Shown here piece after piece: positions 26,594 through 38,851 of a DNA stretch of 64,000 nucleotides. A model generated the notes under the pieces. The model ran no database searches and had not been told where the DNA came from. It worked only from the letters and a program-made list of their open reading frames with translations. The DNA lies in NCBI GenBank assembly GCA_021397835.1, contig JAJFZO010000609.1, forward strand, positions 3,722,001 through 3,786,000, written 5' to 3'. Numbering within the stretch: the first letter of the stretch is position 1; each line of letters opens with the position of its first letter. The position numbers and the translations under genes were made by a program. This DNA comes from Moringa oleifera (lineage: Eukaryota > Streptophyta > Magnoliopsida > Brassicales > Moringaceae).

Positions 26594-28384
26594 AAGTCTG
26601 AGGCTTATTTAGGGGTGTGCAACTGATAATTGTTACGTTGTATGCATCTCTGCAGATAAATTTTTGACTTACCTGAAGTTACTTTGATTTTTGATGACAT
26701 TTTCAAACATATGCATCTCGAACATGGTAAAGAAGATTTCAGAATTCTAGCTGCTATGATCTAGAAAAGATGGTTTCTGGAATTACCCAGCTGCAATGGA
26801 AAGAATTGTCTGGTTTTTTATATTTCTGTTGAAATTTTTGACATTCATTCGTTCAGAATGTAGGTTTTGTGCAGTATGGGAAGCCTAAACTCTGGTAAGA
26901 CAAAACCAAGCTAAAGATGTGTAGAAACTGTTACTTGATAAAAATTTACTGCATATGCGCAAGTATAGACTTACATAACCATGTAAGCTAATGATAAATT
27001 TAACAAATGTGAACTCATTGCTTTGATGTTGCCACCATCATCTACTGGCAAAGTAATTGTTCTCTATTTTCTATGAGGCCCTTGGAATTCTGGGCACACA
27101 TGCCCATCAGTTTGTCGATAAAGGACATAGTGATCAAGACCTAACGTGGTTTTCAGGATTTGTTTGATGAATATGTTGTTTCTTCAGCATTGTTTTGGAC
27201 ATTTTAGGTTTTCAATCCGTGTCTACCACGTGCATGAAGCTATAGGAGAGCATTGATTTAATTGTGTCCAGACTTTTCAGGTGACTATTTGTTTCAGAAG
27301 TGTTTTTTTTTTTTTTTTTTTCTGACAAGTGTGGTTAATTCAAGGAGAGATAGCCATCTATTGATATCAGCGTACTTATACTTGGCTGCCTATTACTTGT
27401 TTTTTACATAAGCTACTGTCTATAAAATTGGTGATATGGTTGCTCCTCCAAAAACCTGTTTGTGAGACTCAACTCTTCCCTCAGGACACCCTTTAAAAAT
27501 AAGGCCTGTTTTGGTCCATCACTTGAATGAATTATTCTGGTGTTTTATGTTTTCAGTACTGGTGTCAGTGTTAAATCATTCTTTTCTGTGATCAAGTAAA
27601 CTGTGCAGTCTACTAAGAAACATAGAAATTCTTTAGGCAAGACTGGCCAACTAGGCATTATTTGCATTTTGAAGACAGATTTCACCATTTGAATCTCATA
27701 TAAAAAAGAGATTTGACCTTATATATATATGTATATAACCTAGGTAATGCAGAATTACTCTTTAATATTGACGAAATTCATGACAGTTATGTGCAATTTC
27801 ATATGGCAAACATGTGAATAAGTTAGTGTGTGTGTATATATATATAAACTAAGTAGCTCAGAATTACTCTTAATATTGGTGAAATTCATGGTATATGATG
27901 TGCACTTTTAATATCATAAACATGGTAAATAAGTTTTAAGGGATGACAAGCTCCATTGGGTCGAAATTTCGGATGAAAATTTTGTATTAATCTAAATTGA
28001 TATTATTTTTTAAAAATATAGTAAAAAATATTTGTATAATTTATTATATTTATATAATAAATAAATAAAATCATTATTATTAATTTCATTGGTTGATACG
28101 TGTAGTTACATTTTCATCGGTGAAGATTTTTTAAAATTGTACAGGGCTTTGTGGCTTGGACTTTTTGTTAGATTTTTACCTGTGGTGTGCTAGAATTTTC
28201 ACGTAAGATTGCCAATGACTTTAACCAAGTTTTTTTTCTTTCAAATTTAACATAAATTTCATTAATATTTTTTAAGTTTTTAACTAATGTTAGATTAATT
28301 CAATACACAATCTTTAGCTTAAATTTAAATTTATTTACAATTAAAATTATTTTATTCAATCAAAAATAAGTTCGTAACTTTTTT
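26594..28384. other. Downstream region of the KDSA pseudogene, no gene
   Basis: It contains the former 3' flank of the pseudogene, a T run at 27302-27320 and the tandem duplication at 27721-27940. No coding potential was recognised. Confidence 0.4.
27721..27940. repeat. Tandem duplication of about 110 bp with microsatellite ends
   Basis: Two imperfect copies start at about 27721 and 27832. Each opens with a TATATATA(GT) microsatellite, then has AGAATTACTCTTTAATATTG or a near-identical form, then a GAAATTCATG block, a short ATG-rich run and CATAAACATG-like sequence. Small indels separate the copies. Confidence 0.8.
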
Positions 28385-28831
28385 TATAAACTTTTAATTT
28401 AAACTATCTCAAAAAAATTAACCATTTTATCAATCAAAAAATATTTTTATTATGAAAACTTGAATACAAAACAAAAATAACAATTTTATATTTTAAAAAT
28501 AATTAAATAAATATTCTATAGAAAAATAATTAAAATCTATTTTTACCATTTCATCTTCCATTATTTTCTGTGTTCATCACTGGATTTTTGGTCACATTTG
28601 TTTTGCTTTCAATATTATTTGATAGAAAAACTGAATATGCAAAATAGAGGTTGGGATAGACTTTTCCCAAAAAAATTGATTATATGAATTATAAATCAAA
28701 AAATCAAAGTAAGTAAATTTGAAGAACAAATAAGTGCTAGAAATTAAAAATATTGTTATCTTATCTCCAAAGAGATAAGATGGACTTAATATAATATAAA
28801 AATGTTTAATACATTATAAAAAATCACAACC

Positions 28832-28835
<4 letters not shown>

Positions 28836-28862
<27 letters not shown>
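28836..28862. repeat. (AT)n microsatellite
   Basis: About 13 uninterrupted AT units. It lies inside copy 2 of the duplicated segment; copy 1 has a much shorter AT run at the corresponding place (about 18440-18453). Confidence 0.95.
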
Positions 28863-28864
<2 letters not shown>

Positions 28865-30288
28865 AAATTAACCACCATAAAATTAAAATTATCAATATAT
28901 TAATTTCATTTCATCTTAAATTAATAGAAAACTACTTAAAAGTTATGATTTCATTCGTAATTTTATTATAACAAAAAAAAATCAAATTTTCATTTCACTC
29001 TAATGAAACAAGATGAAATATTATTGGAAACATGTAAATTCTAAACACAAATTAATCAAAAAGAGCTACAACTCTTATAAGCTTATATAACTTTGAGTCA
29101 AAAATCCAAAGAAGGTGTTTAATAACATGGAATATTATCCTCAAACTACAGCAAGTCTTTTCTCAGATTGTTAAGATAATTCATAAGATAAGTTTATCTT
29201 AGAAATCATCTTTGTTAATGATGTCTCTTCCAATCAACATATCTTCTTCCCTCGAATTTTTAATGTTCATTATATGTTCAAGTCACATTGCTTTCATGAC
29301 CTTTTCCTTTCTTTTTAAAAATATAAATAAATAAAATTACAGCTTGCTTGAACTTCAAAACAAATGCACTAAACAATAATTATCTCAATTCTAATTATGA
29401 AAAAGTTGATAAAAATATTATCCATATCAGGTTTTTGCTATAACCATACAAGTCAGGGACCTTATTCCCCACAAGTAGGGACATTTGCGTCTTGATTATT
29501 GACTTACTTTATCCATACAACCAAACACCATCTTAAAATTAGACTGAACTTTGGCTCATAGCAGGAGAACCCATGTACACCTCTTTTCACTCCATTTGGA
29601 GTCGCAACCAAAATTTTGGTCGGATCTATCTCTCTTTCTCTCGCTTTGCTTATGTATTCATTATTGTTACTGTAGATGTGTGATAACTGAAAGCACATAT
29701 GGATATATAATTGATATTGCAATTGTTTAGAAATGTCTGTTGAAGTTCATGTATGTCTTGCAAAAAAACTAAATTCAAGGTTTGGATTGCTTGTAAGTCG
29801 AGAACTATTAAGGTCAATTACTCTCTTTGTTAGATTTAACTCTACTATGTTTTCGAGGAATTATGTGGGGAGTGAAGAAATTTATTTTACTATGGTTATA
29901 CTTATCCAGTTTCCTTCCTTATTTGATACATTCACAGTGATCATGTTTAACGATAGACAAAATTTGATCTTATTATGGGTTAATTATATTTAGACACTAA
30001 CCACATTTGAATAACATTGTTGTATTTGCTTTGCCTAATATGTACACATATTCTTATGTGTCTACATAAGAGGTGATATTCGTGGATTGATTTGTTTCTC
30101 TGAAATTTATAATAATAATATGTATAATGGGTTCCATTTGACTGAATTATGAATTTAGGACATCATCAGTCAAATTGACTGATTCAATTAATATTTTTTT
30201 TCCCATTTTGTGGCTTTTGTTTCCTCATGTGTTTATTTCCTTAATTTTCATGAATGCAATTGGCCTTGTCTCTTGTTGGCTAGAGGAA

Positions 30289-30508
30289 ATGGATTCATCA
30301 ATGATGCTACTTAACGAGCTTAAGGTTTGAATTTGTTAGCTTATTTGATTAGTGTGATAGGCTTTGTATTGGTTTTTATATATTAGATTGATAAAAGCAT
30401 ATTAGCATAATAGGTACCTAAACTCTTTTTTTGGCGGTTCCCAATGTGATTGAATTTAAAAAACACATTCTGTGCATGGCAAAACATAGGAAGAACATCA
30501 CAACAAAG
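30289..30508 (+). pseudogene. KDSA: Truncated KDSA copy (exons 1-2 only)
   Basis: Exon 1 at 30289-30324 reads MDSSMMLLNELK and keeps a GT donor, unlike copy 1. The exon 2 remnant at about 30424-30508 corresponds to the NVIESEEHIRRMAKH part of copy 1, but its first bases are lost and both glutamates after the isoleucine are altered. No later exon is present before or after the transposon block. The fragment shows that the duplication took in only the promoter side of the gene, or that the rest was later removed. Confidence 0.85.
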
Positions 30509-30589
30509 TATGCACTATGTCTTTGAAGTTATTGCGTTCTGTTTTATGAAAGTTGGTGTTTACACCTAATTTTACTCTTAGAAAATTGA

Positions 30590-31960
30590 CCATCAAAAAT
30601 GTATTTTTTAGTTCAAAGGTTTAAGATCACGAGTTTAAGTAAGTACTCATGAGTTTTTGGTCCTAATTACCATAAACCCTATGCAAGATTAGGTTTTTCT
30701 CATCAAATATATAGCGTAAATGATTCATCAAGGTTTGCATTACTAGAAAATTCATCGAGAGGATTCCTCATCGAGATTTGGAAGAATAGATGATACATTA
30801 AGTGTTGTTTCATTGGTTCATCCTGCAAATGACTCATCGAGGTTCATGAGCATAGACGATACATTAAGTTTTATTTCATCGAGTTTGAAGTCTAACCTTA
30901 CATTCAAGATCTATTCGATGAAGTTCAGCTCAAATCTTTAAGTCATTCACATTAGGATTCCCAGTCTAAATGACTCATCAAGATTTGCGCACATTAACAT
31001 CTACCTTTGATTCCTTTTATCATTGGGATTAAAGTTTCAAACACTTCATTAGGATTCTCTTATCATCGAGACTAAGTTCAGATTAGGCATTAGATTACTT
31101 CATTAGTTTTTTCTCATCCAAAATAGATTCAAGGCACCCATAATTAGGTTTGTGATTGGGAAGTCAACAAATTGTTATATTTATGATGATCACTTTAGCC
31201 ATTCTAAGTGCAAGTTAAAATTAGATTTGAAAACAAGAAATTCATTAATCGAAAGTTTGTACATTAAAAAAGGGGGGGAAAACAACAAAAAGATTATAGC
31301 TTAAGCTTTTGGTCTAACATCGGCTTCAGCCACATCGAGTGCTAGGGCAACATCAAGAGCAGGGCTTTCATGCACTAGTGCCAATGATCCCTTTTAAGTT
31401 GGTTTCTTAGCTATTTCCTCTAGATTTGTTAAGGAGACATTTAGATATTTGGAACAAACTGACAAAGCCTCTCTAGGAGGAGCTACCTGTACCTAGGAGA
31501 GGTTCAGATCGGGATACCAACCTTGCATTTCCTCAACTGTGCATTGTCAAATAGGCCAATACAGGCGAAAGGTATGTTCCCTAATTTTAGCCTGATAAGC
31601 CTTTAACATTCAAAACTCATCCATTTTTGGAGATCGAGCCTTTTCCCGAGCTACCCTTTACTCATCCCAATGTTGTAGAATAAGTTTGTTCTTGGCGTGA
31701 CTTATCCTAACCTCCACATTTGTATGGACCTAAACCAGCTCAACCTTTATGCCATCCATATTAGCCTCAGCTTTAACTAGCAAACATTTCAGCCTCTCAG
31801 CCTCAATTGCATAGAAATGGGCTTTATTGACAACATGGATGGTAAACTCATTCGTAGCATCAGCCTCTTTCATGAAATGATAGAGATCAATGTTGTTATG
31901 TTGTAATTCTTGACCGGTACAACTATTTTCTAAGAGAACTATCAAAAAAAAAAAAAAAGA
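30590..31960 (-). mobile_element. Left arm of an inverted pair, coiled-coil protein remnant
   Basis: On the minus strand an open segment (31945-31730) encodes a charged helical stretch with AERLKCLLVKAEANMDGIKV. After stops it continues as NVEVRISHAKNKLILQHWDE, then TVEEMQGWYPDLNLS, then LTNLEEIAKKPT. The far half (30700-31140) is non-coding and repeats TCATCGAG/TCATCAAG motifs many times. The same order, in opposite orientation, is seen at 33480-34760. The arrangement resembles the gag-adjacent coiled-coil regions of plant LTR retroelements, but I cannot name the family. Several in-frame stops show that it is dead. Confidence 0.6.
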
Positions 31961-32305
31961 AGGAAGACACTAATAAGAAGTCTACTGCAATGCTTTTACA
32001 TAAATAAAATTACGCAATTTATTACTTAACTCCTCGATACACATCATTATGTTGCCCAAAAAAATTTAATATTTTTCTCTTGTTGTTTCTTGATGATCGA
32101 CTTATAGAGTGATTCTTCAACATAATTGGGATAGTTGAGGGATCCTTCAATGGGCACGTCCTAGTCTGACATCAATTTCTACTATAAAAGGAGTGGTTGT
32201 GGCACACCTAAAGGCATGAGAGTGGATCTATAGCACCTATAACCCTCGATTAGCTCCCTATTTCACTTATTTTTCCCTTGTTGGCTAGAGGAGTGATAGC
32301 CACCA

Positions 32306-32590
32306 TTCACTATAAAAAAAAATATAAAAATAGTGACAAAATATAGAGACAGACATAATCAATCACTAAGTAGTAACAAAATAGTGAAATCTGTTACAAA
32401 ATAAAATTTTTAATATAATAATGAACTAATGACATATTAGCGACATACATTAACGATAAACATTATTTTTGTCATTAAATTTACTTGTAATTAATTTATG
32501 TTAATCTTTAATCAACTTAGAAACAAATTAGTGATCGAATTTATATCGATCACTAATCAAAGAACTAGCGACCACTAATCTTCAATCGTT
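32306..32590 (+). mobile_element. CACTA-like transposon terminus
   Basis: It starts CACTATAAAAAAAAATA and then has many short repeats of the type TAGTGACAAA, TTAGCGACATA, AGTGATCGA, GATCACTAATC and AGCGACCACTAATC. A CACTA end followed by dense GCGAC/GTGAC subterminal repeats is typical of plant En/Spm-like elements. The matching opposite end (AT-rich then TAGTG) was not found, so this may be a solitary end or a deletion derivative. Confidence 0.55.
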
Positions 32591-32769
32591 AGCCAGGCAA
32601 AGCAGCCTAGCAACCCATGGGCAGTCGCCAAGGCTGTAAGCTTGCTGCCTTCGAAGGCAACCATGACTGTTAGCTTAATTCTTGCCCTCGAAGGCAATAA
32701 TGGTTGCCAGCTTGCATCTTCCATCAAAATCATCCTTAAAATTCAGCATTATCTTCAATCAATAATTCA

Positions 32770-33472
32770 ACATTGTAATGGATGACATTTTGAAATGTCT
32801 CATCTTCCATCAGAATCATTCTCGATGTATAATGATCTAGCTTGTCGAAATTCTTCCTCAATGTGCCTATCAAATGTTATCTCTTGTTGGAATCATCTTT
32901 GACATTCAATGTTGTAACAAATGGCATTTTGGAATGCGTCATCTTCCATCAAAATCGTCATTGATATATAATGATCTAGCTTGTCAAAATTCTTCCTCGA
33001 CATTCCCTATGAATGTTATCTCCTATGAAAATCATCCTTGATATTTGATATTGTAAAAAATGATATTTTAAAATATCTTATCTTTCATTGGAACCATCTT
33101 TGATATATGATGATCTAGTCTATCAAAATTCTTCATCTATGTGCCTTATAAATGTTGTCTTCTATTGAAATCATCTTTGACATTTGATGCTGTAGAGAAT
33201 GACATTTTGAATTGTCTTATTTTCCATCAAAATGGTCCATGATATATGATGATTTGGCTTGTTAGAATTCTTCCTTAACATCCTTTATAAATGTTGTCTC
33301 TTATCGAAATCATTCTCGATATTTAACATTGTAAAAAATAACATTTGAAATGTCTTCTTTTTAATCGAAATCATCCTTGATATATGATAATTTGACTTGT
33401 TAGAATTCTTTCGGACATGCCCTATGAACGTTATCTCTTGTCAAAATCGTCATTGGCATTGGATATTGTAAA
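32770..33472. repeat. 139-bp tandem repeat array, about five copies
   Basis: The anchor motif GACATTTTGAAATG or a close variant recurs at 32784, 32923, 33062, 33201 and 33340, a constant spacing of 139 bp. Each unit also carries CATCTTCCATCAAAATC, GATATATAATGATCTAGC, AAAATTCTTCCTC, CCTATGAATGTTATCTC and TTGATATTTGATATTGTAA in the same order. Copies differ by scattered substitutions, without length change. Confidence 0.93.
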
Positions 33473-33479
33473 AAAAGTA

Positions 33480-34760
33480 GGCTAACGCTACTACTGAATC
33501 TATAACAAATACAGTGAATAAGGGGCACATCAACTAAAGCTAAGATGCTAAAGAATCAACTGGTCAAAACTGAAGTTGATGTGGACAACACCAAAATCAA
33601 ACTAGCCTAAGTTTAAGCCAATGTGGAGGCGAGGATAAGCTATTCCAAAAATGAGCTCATCCTCCAATAATGGGATAAGTTAAGAGTAGCTCAAAAAGAA
33701 ACCAGATCTTAAGCTATTAACAAATTTAGAATTTCTGTAGCCTACCGAGCTGAGATTAAGGAACATGCCTCCTATTTGTATTGTCCTATCAAGAGGCATA
33801 CAGTTGAAGAGATCAAAGGCAGGTATCCCTATCTTAACCTTTATGGGTGCAAGTGGCTCCTCCTACTATAATTTTTTTTTTAATTCATTCCAAGGATCTA
33901 GACATCTCTCTAGTAGATCTAGAAGAGGTGGCTAACAAACCAACTGAAGAGGAGTCATCAACAACAATGTTAGAAGCCCTTGTTCTCGAAGTTACTCTAA
34001 TACCTGATGTGGTAATATCTGGGTCTAAGGCATGAGTTGTACTCTTTCTTTTCTTTTTCTGGATGTAAAAAGCTTTCTTTTAAGTAATGAAATTTCTCTT
34101 CCTAAGTCATCTTCATTGGTACTTAAAATAACTAGAGTAATCCCCAAACATGAATCATTGTCATTAAACTATTCATTTGAGAACTATTAACCTCTCAATC
34201 ATAATCTCGATGATGAATGCTAGATATTTCAAAACTTGTATCAACTTTAAATGAGAAAAACCCGATGAAGGAATATAACATTTGATCTAAGGTTAGCTTT
34301 GATACTGAAAGAATCCTAACGAACTGTTAAAGCTTTGATCTCGATGGTAAAAAGAACCCAAAAGAGAATCTCAATAAATTATGGGATTGGAAATCTTAAT
34401 GTGAATGACTCTTAAAGAATTAAGCCGAACTTTACTGACGAATAGATCCTTAATGTGAGGTCTAATTTTATACTTGATGAAGCAAACCCTGATGTATTAG
34501 CTAATTGCGAGATCCCGATGAGTCAAATTTCAGTGTAGCCATCTATAGTATAAATATCAATGAAAAAAAAGGTTTGATCTTGCATAGGGCTGAAAACTGT
34601 CATGAGTGGAAACTTTAGTGAAAACTTGCTTGAAATCCCAATCTTAGGCTTCTGGTTAGAGATGAGTCTTTGATGAATCCAATTTTTTGGCTGCAAGAAA
34701 ACAAGATTCTTTATTGTCATTGCTCCTGTATTAAGTGCTCATGATTTCTTCATTAAATAA
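33480..34760 (+). mobile_element. Right arm of the inverted pair
   Basis: On the + strand it encodes NQLVKTEVDVDNTKIKLA, NVEARISYSKNELILQ, HTVEEIKGRYPYLNL, then an open segment at 33847-34035 with DLEEVANKPTEEESS. These parallel the minus-strand pieces of the left arm in order and spacing. Beyond the coding remnant, 34140-34520 repeats TCTCGATG/CCGATGA motifs that are the complement of those in the left arm. Stops and indels separate the pieces. Confidence 0.6.
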
Positions 34761-37700
34761 ATTTTAGAATAATGTGAGCATTAGATGATAGTCCTCTCAT
34801 GGATTTCTAAACAACATTTTTTTGTTTTGAAGAATGAGGTATGATGTTCTCTATATTTTTGTTTCTTGTCCTAAAAATGCTTCATTCTGATTACTTTTTA
34901 CTCCCCCAAGGAAACAAGATTCTTTCATTATATTTTTTTTTCAAGATTCGGAGGCTTATTGGTAGTAACTTTCTTAGTCTTAAATAAAATCATTTTGAAG
35001 ACAAAGATATGACGATAATCATAATTGAAATTTTCGTTATTCATTCATTCTTCGAAAGGTTAATTTTTTTCATAATTATTGTGCATTACTTTGAATAGGA
35101 ATTTATTTTGAGTCATTTTCACATTACCTGACAAAATACAATTTTGTTTAACTAGTGCCGATTTAAGACATTTATGAGTTTGTTAATCCTTCCTCACACA
35201 TAACCGATATATGGACCAAATTTCTTGGTGAAGTTTGACAATCATTTTAATTCTTTTCTTTTACCTTCTTTTGGGTTCTTTTTACAATATGTTAAAAAAA
35301 AAGATTTGAAGAAAAGTAAAAGTAATTTTGTGACCAATTACATAAAAAAAAAAAGATTAGTATTGACTTTTGTTTTCTTGATTTTCACCAAAAGGCTGGC
35401 CAAAATGAATTTTAAGATTTATCTTTTTTTTTTTTTTTGTAAATCAAACCAAAAAAAAGAGAGAACTTTTTCTCATCTCGAGGGAGCACTTGGTTTGTGG
35501 GCCTCGCCATGACATACATTATAGTTACCTTTTTTGAAAACAGTTTTTCAAATTTTTGAAGAGCTTTTACTTAGAATTTTTCTTATAAATAGCCTTAGAA
35601 TTTATTGTATAAGGACCTTTGCATAATCATTTATATATATATAGCTAAATTGCTCTATAGTTTCCTTAAGCTTTCTTTTTGGGGAAAAGATCAATTGATC
35701 TTGAAGTTAGGGGAGGCATAATGCTCTCCAAGATCCTAGGAGTTGAAGTATATATCTCCTTAATTATAATCATTTTATGACTTTCTATAAATGATTAAAA
35801 GATCTACGAGATCATTTATTCTAATTGATTGTTTGAGTCATTTATTCTTGAGTTTATTATTTATCTATTTTTATCTTATATTGTGTAAATTCTTTGTTGC
35901 ATTTCATAATTTACTAAAAGAATTTTCAAAGATAAGAATGTGATATGGTTTGCAATGATTCTTTAAATAAAAGGTTTCTTTTTTCTAAAAATTGAGAATT
36001 GAACTGGTCTAAGTTCGAAATTCTTGCATAAGATATCATGAAAAAATTATTTTGAGAGTGGATCATACTTAGAATAAGTCTGTATGAGGTTTCTACAAAG
36101 TTTTAGTTCAGATCAAAATTGGTCTTACTTATTTGTGCATATTATGTAATTATATATTTGTTGACTTACGAGATTAATGTCAAATTAAAATCATTTCAGA
36201 TATGAGAAATCATTATGTTTAATTGGTATCAATTTTTAAGTGCTTGTACGAGTGCTAATCCTTGACACACATATAACTAACTCGTAATCTTAAATCATTT
36301 TAAAAGAGTAGACCATATGTTACTTTTTATTTATTTTATTTTTATTTTTTGTTGACAAAAGATTTTGAAAAAAAAATTGATGGTCAATTATATTATTAAA
36401 AAAGATTGATGATAACTTTTTAATTTTTTATATTTTTAAATTAAAATTTATTAAAAATATTTCAAGAAGATGATGATGATGATGATGATAATTCTCACAT
36501 TAAGTTTAGTCAAAAACCTAGTTATGCAAATGGCTAAGCTTTTATTTCTCCAAAAAATATTTCCAAAGAGAGTGGAAATGAAATGATAGTGAAGTTTTTG
36601 CCTTTTTCAAAAACACCCCTCATATATCCATAAAATAACTTTCTGAGCAATAAAGTCATTTTTGAAAACCCTAACCACTTTTTGAAACTTGGAAGATAAT
36701 TTTTGTTTAATAAGTATCAATTTTAAATATTATAGGGATACTAATTTTTTCATGCTCTTGGGTTATTTTTTAAAATAAATTTATTTATAATTAATAATAT
36801 TTTAAATTGATGACTGACTCTAAAATTTTATGAAGAATTGATTTTTTTGTTTTTTCGTTTTCACGCTGAGAATTTTCTCCAATGAAATCTGGGTGGTGAC
36901 ATAAGTCCTATTCTTACAAATCTTGGCATTGAAGTTAATCCTCTAGGTTGGCCTTACTCTCGAGATCGCTCCCGTTACTGTCACGCCAAAAGTGCTGCTA
37001 TTAAAAGCTCCTGTTGCCCTTGCTACTGTTTTAATTAATATCTCTGTTGTGGTGTTGACTAATGTCCTTCCTAATGATCTCGTTTAAGATGATGAATCTC
37101 TGACTTTTTTTGTGTCTATCTTTTGTTTGTTATTTCAGAACTGTACGGTTGATTGGTCATTCTGTGATGTCCCTTGCTTTGGACGAAACATTTTCAATGG
37201 ATTTTTATCTTTTGCTTTCGATGATTCTTTAGTGTTTTTTTAAATGTAAAATTAATTCTCATAATTTGTATCTATTAGTTTAAATAAAATTAAATCTTTA
37301 CGTGTATTAAAATCTTCATTGGACTATTTTTTTTTAAATTCAAAATATGCATGTAATTTGTGCAACGACTGAGATCTAACTTAAGGTTTAAGAACAAATA
37401 AAAAATGTAATGGACAGCAACCATGAGAGGGGAAAAAAATAAAATTAAAAGACCAACAAAGACCTCAAGAAAAAAAGCATTGACAAGAGACAGTGAGAAA
37501 TAGAGATGGGAGTTGGGAGAAGGTTGAGATAAAGGGGCAATCTTGCTGCTGTGCCTCTATTTACATGAAGTACAAACAACGTCAAGGATTATTAATGCAT
37601 GCAAGAAAATGATTCAAGATGCTTCAGTCAATAATTATATATCATCAAGATTTTATAATATAATATGTCTACTTTGTTGTTTCATACAATTCAACGTGCT

Positions 37701-38851
37701 TGTCATAAGAAGTTAATTTTTAAAAATATTATAAAAGGATAATAATTCAAATATGTTGGATTAATTTGATTGGTACACGTAATTAGATCACTTATTGTGA
37801 GTGCAAAATTCAGGCACTAAAAATGTAGCATGTTGAGCTCATTTACATCCAAATCTCAAGTTAATTAGCACCCAATTGGCCTTCTTATCCTTGTTTTTCA
37901 ACAAGGGAAAAGGCCAATGATTATGAAAATGAGGTACTACCATGATTATGGAAAATTTGTTGTAGTTTTCAAATTGCTTCCCCACCTTTTTTCTTTTCAC
38001 TAAAGAATATTAGATTAAAAGTAACATCCATAGTTTTTACAGTTTGCCATCAAGTTTCTAGCAATGTCCGCATTCAGGAGTACTTGGAGCATGCAAATGA
38101 TTGTATCTTTCAAAATGACTAAAGATATAATTGATTACTAACTTACAATTTTTTCAAACTTATTTTGATGCATGTCTCAAGTTAATATTCATCTAATGGC
38201 AGAATGCTTTTGTGATTTTAATTGATAAATATTAAAAAAAGTATTGAATTTTTGAACTGATTTTAATTTTATTTTTATTTTTTTAATTATTTTTTAATTA
38301 TGTATTTAAAAGTTCAATTAAGTTTAATTTCTTCACTCTAATGATCGCGCAAAGTAATTGAATTTTTCGTTGCTAAAATATACATACAATAACTCAAATA
38401 AATTTTACACTTTGTTTTAAGTTTACTGTTCGAAGTTGAACAATTTTTCATGTACAAATTATGTTACTATAAATCTTATTAATTTTTAATAATTTAAAAT
38501 TAGTTTATATTTTTTGGTACTTAAATTTTTTTAATGTTATATGATCGAAAATTGAATATTTCTCAAAATTCGTTATATAAAATTTTTAATTTAAATTTTC
38601 TCTTATGAGAAAATTTAAAGTAATTCAGACTAATAATTTAAATATATAATTAAAAAATTAAAATAACAATATTTAAATTAAAATATAGACCAAGTTCAAA
38701 AAAATTTATAATTAACCTAAAATAAGAATTTACCCAGTAAATCATTTAGTGCCCCTTAATTTTTAGGTAAAATAATCAACAAAAGGATCAATATGTGTCA
38801 ATATATAGAAACTCAGTCTAATTAAATATGGTATTAAATGAACATGAAGAT
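34761..38851. other. AT-rich intergenic stretch
   Basis: No gene was recognised. It includes a (GAT)n microsatellite at about 36470-36489 and long poly(A)/poly(T) tracts. A less AT-rich patch at about 36880-37230 has no recognisable product. The part from about 37500 to 38851 is the downstream flank of the MYB gene. Confidence 0.4.
36470..36489. repeat. (GAT)n microsatellite
   Basis: About six to seven consecutive GAT units in AT-rich intergenic DNA. Confidence 0.9.

Larger units (their letters stand above)
28385..30570 (+). repeat. Duplicated segment, copy 2 (truncated KDSA 5' region)
   Basis: Direct repeat of about 18310-19830. It shares the CAGGGACCTTATTCCCC block at about 29453, CATACAACCAAACACCATC at about 29514, GGTTTGGATTGCTTGTAAGT at 29779, and KDSA exons 1 and 2. 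Copy 2 has extra DNA at about 28520-28840 and 28930-29205 relative to copy 1. Similarity stops near 30570, next to the transposon-derived arm. Confidence 0.85.

Noticed and set aside
35225..35512. 95-residue + strand frame rich in F and K.
   Set aside because: Made of poly(A)/poly(T) low-complexity sequence; looks like chance.
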